Positions 60,758 through 64,000 of a stretch of DNA of 64,000 nucleotides are shown piece by piece. Below the pieces are notes generated by a model. The model worked only from the letters and a program-made list of their open reading frames with translations. It did not search any database and was not told the origin of the DNA. The translations under genes were made by a program, and so were the position numbers. The first letter of the stretch is position 1; every line of letters starts with the position of its first letter. The stretch is from Streptomyces endocoffeicus (GTDB taxonomy: Bacteria > Actinomycetota > Actinomycetes > Streptomycetales > Streptomycetaceae): NCBI RefSeq assembly GCF_016741935.1, contig NZ_JAERRG010000004.1, positions 62,001 through 126,000 of the forward strand. The letters run 5' to 3'.

Positions 60758-60800
60758 CCTAGCGATCTCCATCTCGCGAAGAGACTCGCGAAGAGATCCG

Positions 60801-60873
60801 TACCCCCGACCGGATTCGAACCGGCGCTACTGCCTTGAGAGGGCAGCGTGCTAGGCCGCTACACAACGGGGGC
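60801..60873 (-). tRNA. tRNA-Glu (CTC), anticodon-stem variant
   Basis: 73 nt. Differs from the other two Glu genes by a compensatory pair in the anticodon stem (CTGCC/GGCAG instead of CCGCC/GGCGG). Confidence 0.95.
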
Positions 60874-60923
60874 TTGGTCCTGCTTTGATCAAGAGACCCA
60901 CCGGACATCCGGGAGATCTCTTG

Positions 60924-60995
60924 CTGGGGTACCAGGACTCGAACCTAGACTAAGTGAACCAGAATCACTCGTGCTGCCAATTACACCATACCCCA
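60924..60995 (-). tRNA. tRNA-Gln (CTG), acceptor-stem variant
   Basis: 72 nt. TGGGGTA/TACCCCA acceptor versus TGGGCTA in the other Gln copy, and one changed anticodon-stem base (CACTT). First in transcription order. Confidence 0.95.
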
Positions 60996-61162
60996 CCAAA
61001 ACGCCACCCCCGTAAGGGGTTTTGTTTGGTTTGCGCCTCCGGTCCGACCTCTCGGCGGCCCGTCCGGCGCAGGAAGAACATTACCCGATGGTGGACGGCC
61101 CACCAAAACGGGTATCACCGCGAGTGGCGCCGCCTCACGGGCGCGAGCGGCGCCTCACGCAC

Positions 61163-62650
61163 CTACCCGGCCAGCTTCGCCAGCGCCGCGTCGACCCGGG
61201 CCAGCGTGCGCTCACGGCCCAGGACCTCCAGGGACTCGAACAGCGGCAGCCCGACCGTGCGCCCGGTGACCGCGACGCGCAGTGGCGCCTGGGCCTTGCC
61301 CAGCTTCAGGCCGTGCTCCTCACCTGCCGCGAGGACCGCGGCCTTCAGGGTCTCGGCGTCCCAGTCCGCCTCGGCGAGCCGGGTGCGGACCGAGGCCAGG
61401 AGCGCGTCCGCGCCCGGCTTCATCGCCTTGGCCCAGGACGCCTCGTCCGCCACCGGCTGGTCGAGGAAGAGGAAGTCCACGTTCGCCGTGATGTCGGACA
61501 GGACCGTCAGCCGGGTCTGGGCCAGCGGGGCCAGCGCCTCGAAGGCGGCCGCGTCGAAGGCCTCCGGGGCCCACGGCGCGTGCGGGGCCTTCAGCCAGGG
61601 CTCGCACGCCTCGATGAACGCCTTCACATCCAGCAGCCGGATGTGGTCCGCGTTGATCGCCTCGGCCTTCTTGAGGTCGAAGCGCGCCGGGTTGGCGTTC
61701 ACCGCCGAGATGTCGAACGCCTCGACCATCTCCTCCAGCGAGAAGACGTCCCGGTCGGCGGAGAGCGACCAGCCCAGCAGGGAGAGGTAGTTGAGCAACC
61801 CCTCGGGGAGGAAGCCGCGCTCCCGGTAGAGGTTCAGCGAGGCCTGCGGATCGCGCTTGGAGAGCTTCTTGTTGCCCTCGCCCATGACATACGGGAGGTG
61901 GCCGAAGGCGGGCACCGTGCCGCCGCCCACACCGATCTCGGCGAGCGCGCGGTAGAGCGCGATCTGCCGCGGAGTGGAGGAGAGCAGGTCCTCGCCGCGC
62001 AGTACGTGCGTGATCTCCATCAGCGCGTCGTCGACGGGGTTGACCAGCGTGTAGAGGGGTGCGCCGTTGGCCCGCACGATCCCGTAGTCCGTGACGTTCT
62101 CAGGGGCGAAGGTCAGCTCACCGCGCACCAGGTCGGTGAAGGTGATCGGCTCGTCCGGCATCCGGAAGCGCACGATCGAGGCGCGCCCCTCGGCCTCGTA
62201 CCCGGCGATCTGCTCGGCGGTCAGGGTGCGGCACTTCCCGTCGTAGCCGGAGGGCCGGCCGGCCTTGCGGGCCGCCTCGCGGCGCTCCTCCAGCTCCTCG
62301 GCGGTGCAGTAGCAGCGGTAGGCGCGGCCCGCCTCCAGCAGCTTCTCCGCGACCTCGCGGTAGAGGTCCATCCGCTGCGACTGACGGTAGGGCGCGTGCG
62401 GACCGCCGGCCTCGGGGCCCTCGTCCCAGTCGAAGCCCAGCCAGCGCATGGCGTCCAGCAGCTGGGTGTAGGACTCCTCGGAGTCGCGCGCGGCGTCGGT
62501 GTCCTCGATGCGGAACACCAGGGTGCCGCCGTGGTGACGGGCGTAGGCCCAGTTGAACAGGGCCGTGCGGACCAGGCCGACATGGGGGTTGCCGGTCGGC
62601 GAGGGACAGAAACGAACCCGCACGGGGGCGGAGGAGGATGCGCTAGCCAC
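61163..62650 (-). CDS. gltX: Glutamyl-tRNA synthetase
   Basis: 495 residues from GTG. Class I HIGH variant [33 protein letters not shown], and KMSKS variant [13 protein letters not shown]. In actinobacteria GluRS is non-discriminating: it glutamylates tRNA-Glu and tRNA-Gln, and GatCAB amidates the latter. It lies directly upstream of the Glu/Gln tRNA cluster on the same strand. Its start overlaps the FAH-family gene by 8 bp. Confidence 0.97.
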   Translation of the reverse strand: MASASSSAPVRVRFCPSPTGNPHVGLVRTALFNWAYARHHGGTLVFRIEDTDAARDSEESYTQLLDAMRWLGFDWDEGPEAGGPHAPYRQSQRMDLYREVAEKLLEAGRAYRCYCTAEELEERREAARKAGRPSGYDGKCRTLTAEQIAGYEAEGRASIVRFRMPDEPITFTDLVRGELTFAPENVTDYGIVRANGAPLYTLVNPVDDALMEITHVLRGEDLLSSTPRQIALYRALAEIGVGGGTVPAFGHLPYVMGEGNKKLSKRDPQASLNLYRERGFLPEGLLNYLSLLGWSLSADRDVFSLEEMVEAFDISAVNANPARFDLKKAEAINADHIRLLDVKAFIEACEPWLKAPHAPWAPEAFDAAAFEALAPLAQTRLTVLSDITANVDFLFLDQPVADEASWAKAMKPGADALLASVRTRLAEADWDAETLKAAVLAAGEEHGLKLGKAQAPLRVAVTGRTVGLPLFESLEVLGRERTLARVDAALAKLAG

Positions 62651-63434
62651 GCTTGATCACCTTGTTGGTGAGAGTGCCGATGCCTTCGATGGTGACGGCG
62701 ACCTCGTCGCCGACGGAGAGCGGGCCGACGCCCGCCGGGGTGCCGGTGAGCACGACGTCGCCGGGGAGCAGCGTCATCGCCTCGGTGATGTGCACGATCA
62801 GGTCCTCGATCGGGCGCACCATCTCGCTCGTACGGCCGAGCTGACGCTGCTCACCGTTGACGGTGCACATGATGCCGAGGTCGCCGGCGCGCGTCAGGTC
62901 GATATCGGTCTCCACCCAGGGGCCCAGCGGGCAGGAGGCATCGAAGCCCTTGGCCCGCGCCCACTGCTTCTCGCGCCGCTGGGCGTCCCGGGCCGTGATG
63001 TCGTTGCCGCAGGTGTAGCCGAGGATGACGTCCTGGACGCGGTCGCGCGGAACCTCACGGCACATCCGTCCGATGACCACGGCCAGCTCGGCCTCGTAGT
63101 GCACCTCGGAGGAGAAGGAGGGGTACGCGACGGGGTCGCCGGGGCCGACCACGGAGGTGGACGGCTTGAAGAAGACGACCGGGACGTCGGGGACCTCGTT
63201 GCCCAGCTCCGCCGCGTGCTCGGCGTAGTTGCGCCCGATTCCGACGACCTTGTTCGGCAGGACGGGCGGCAGCAGCCGGACCTTGCTCAGGGGGACCTTC
63301 TGGCCCGAGCGCTCGAATTCGGCGAAGGGGTGACCCTTGATGATGTCGATGACGGGGCCGTCCGGATCGGACGGTTCGCCCTCCACCACGCCGAAGGCGA
63401 CGTTGCCGTCGATGGAGAATCTGGCGATGCGCAC
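62643..63434 (-). CDS. Fumarylacetoacetate hydrolase (FAH) family protein
   Basis: 263 residues from [75 protein letters not shown] and [19 protein letters not shown] hold the metal-binding carboxylates and hydrolase motifs. Members are hydrolases, decarboxylases or isomerases of 2-oxo acids; the substrate is unknown. Translationally coupled to gltX. Confidence 0.9.
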   Translation of the reverse strand: MRIARFSIDGNVAFGVVEGEPSDPDGPVIDIIKGHPFAEFERSGQKVPLSKVRLLPPVLPNKVVGIGRNYAEHAAELGNEVPDVPVVFFKPSTSVVGPGDPVAYPSFSSEVHYEAELAVVIGRMCREVPRDRVQDVILGYTCGNDITARDAQRREKQWARAKGFDASCPLGPWVETDIDLTRAGDLGIMCTVNGEQRQLGRTSEMVRPIEDLIVHITEAMTLLPGDVVLTGTPAGVGPLSVGDEVAVTIEGIGTLTNKVIKRG

Positions 63435-63552
63435 GGGAAGCCCTGGCTCCTGACTGAACTCGCTGGAGACTGACGCCCCAGGCTATCGCTCCGCGTCCCG
63501 CGCGCCGCCGTCCCGCCTGCCGGGGTGGTGGCGCCCACCACGGCCCCGGGGG

Positions 63553-63840
63553 TCAGTTGCCCGGGGTCTCGGTCAGCACGGTGCGCTTGGGGTTCGCGGT
63601 CCGGTTGGGCAGATCGACGCGGTGCTCCGGCCGCTCCTCGGGCGCGCCGGTGTCCTCGACCTCCTCGGCGATGTCCTTGGCGTCCTTGAGCTCTTGGACG
63701 TCCTTGACATGGGCCAGGGTGGTGCGCCGCGGGTTGGCTATGGAGTGGAACATCATCGTCGTCTTCACTGGGGTGTACGCCTCGCTCTTGTCGTTCGTTC
63801 CGGCCGTGTAAAGCGTCAGGCTAGAGGCGGCCTTGCCCAT
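63553..63840 (-). CDS. Unknown 95-residue protein with duplicated ANPxRTxL motif
   Basis: If started at ATG 63840, 95 residues; MMFHSIANPRR (ATG at 63754) is an alternative start. The motif SIANPRRTTLAHV recurs near the C-terminus as RTANPKRTVLTET, separated by a charged segment (VQELKDAKDIAEEVEDTGAP). No Cys, no membrane segment, no ribosome-binding site at either start. I do not recognise the family. Downstream of it lies the FAH gene; upstream DNA to the window end (160 bp) is AT-richer than average and shows no other gene. Confidence 0.6.
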   Translation of the reverse strand: MGKAASSLTLYTAGTNDKSEAYTPVKTTMMFHSIANPRRTTLAHVKDVQELKDAKDIAEEVEDTGAPEERPEHRVDLPNRTANPKRTVLTETPGN

Positions 63841-64000
63841 GGATTCGCAGGAAAAGTCGCCGCCAGCATGTGATATTGCTCACGAACGATCAGGCAAATG
63901 CGACATAGAAGACAGTTACCTAATCGCGCTAAACGGACATCGCCTACCTGAACCTGACGTTCCGCTCTTGATCATCGCTAGCCGGACACCAGGTCGCGCG

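Overview
The window is high-GC chromosomal DNA of a Streptomyces. The evidence is the core gene set and order (comM/yraN, four tandem signal peptidases, rplS-trmD-rimM-khpA-rpsP, ffh, glnD-glnK-amtB, nsdA, ftsY, glcP, smc, mutM/rnc/rpmF, coaD/rsmD/recG, rpmB, thiD/thiL, ddl/gpsA/plsC/cofC, a lysine-tailed HU, leuCD/ndgR, gltX). From memory this is the S. coelicolor SCO5546-SCO5604 neighbourhood, inverted. Frequent GTG starts, a few TTG starts, GC-rich hairpin terminators and typical Streptomyces intergenic repeats agree. I see no prophage, IS element, CRISPR array or biosynthetic gene cluster. Most genes lie on the minus strand.

Layout. 1-4.5 kb: dprA (cut by the window edge), comM, yraN, a DUF2469 gene and a Nudix hydrolase. 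3.7-7.5 kb: four type I signal peptidases, one with a probable 3' frameshift. 7.5-10.4 kb: a ribosome and tRNA maturation operon. 10.5-15.6 kb: an SprT-like protein, an archaeal/eukaryotic-type ProRS, a methyltransferase and Ffh. 15.8-20.1 kb: nitrogen signalling (amtB-glnK-glnD) with a GlnR-like box. 20.3-24.2 kb: NsdA, a Prim-Pol-like protein and FtsY. 24.3-27.9 kb: a two-component system behind a small secreted two-cysteine protein. 28-30.6 kb: an LLM flavin oxidoreductase and a glucose permease. 30.8-35.3 kb: SMC with a very large insertion in its hinge. 35.6-40.8 kb: small proteins, a CAP-domain secreted protein, an HxlR regulator, MutM, RNase III, L32 and DUF177. 41-47.8 kb: a DivIVA-like coiled-coil protein, CoaD, RsmD, RecG, a FakA-like kinase and L28. 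48-55 kb: ThiD, ThiL, an AsnC ligand-binding domain protein, a lipoprotein, Ddl, GpsA, PlsC and a CofC fusion. 55-60.5 kb: a lysine-tailed HU, LeuCD, NdgR and a MerR/DUF4188 pair. 60.5-64 kb: five Glu/Gln tRNA genes, GltX, an FAH-family protein and an unknown 95-residue protein.

Functional links. FtsY and Ffh are the two protein arms of the SRP pathway and the Sip cluster processes its products. AmtB-GlnK-GlnD is one nitrogen-sensing unit. GltX sits beside a tRNA cluster holding only Glu and Gln acceptors; in actinobacteria GluRS normally charges both.

Most notable: a roughly 340-residue VPGTR-rich repeat region inside the SMC hinge; a 27-bp hairpin just downstream of the RNase III gene; a secreted peptide coupled to a histidine kinase by a 1-nt gap; an in-frame CofC fusion; a DUF177 gene without a canonical start codon; and a recurring pattern in which the last codons and stop of a gene are echoed as short tandem repeats just downstream.
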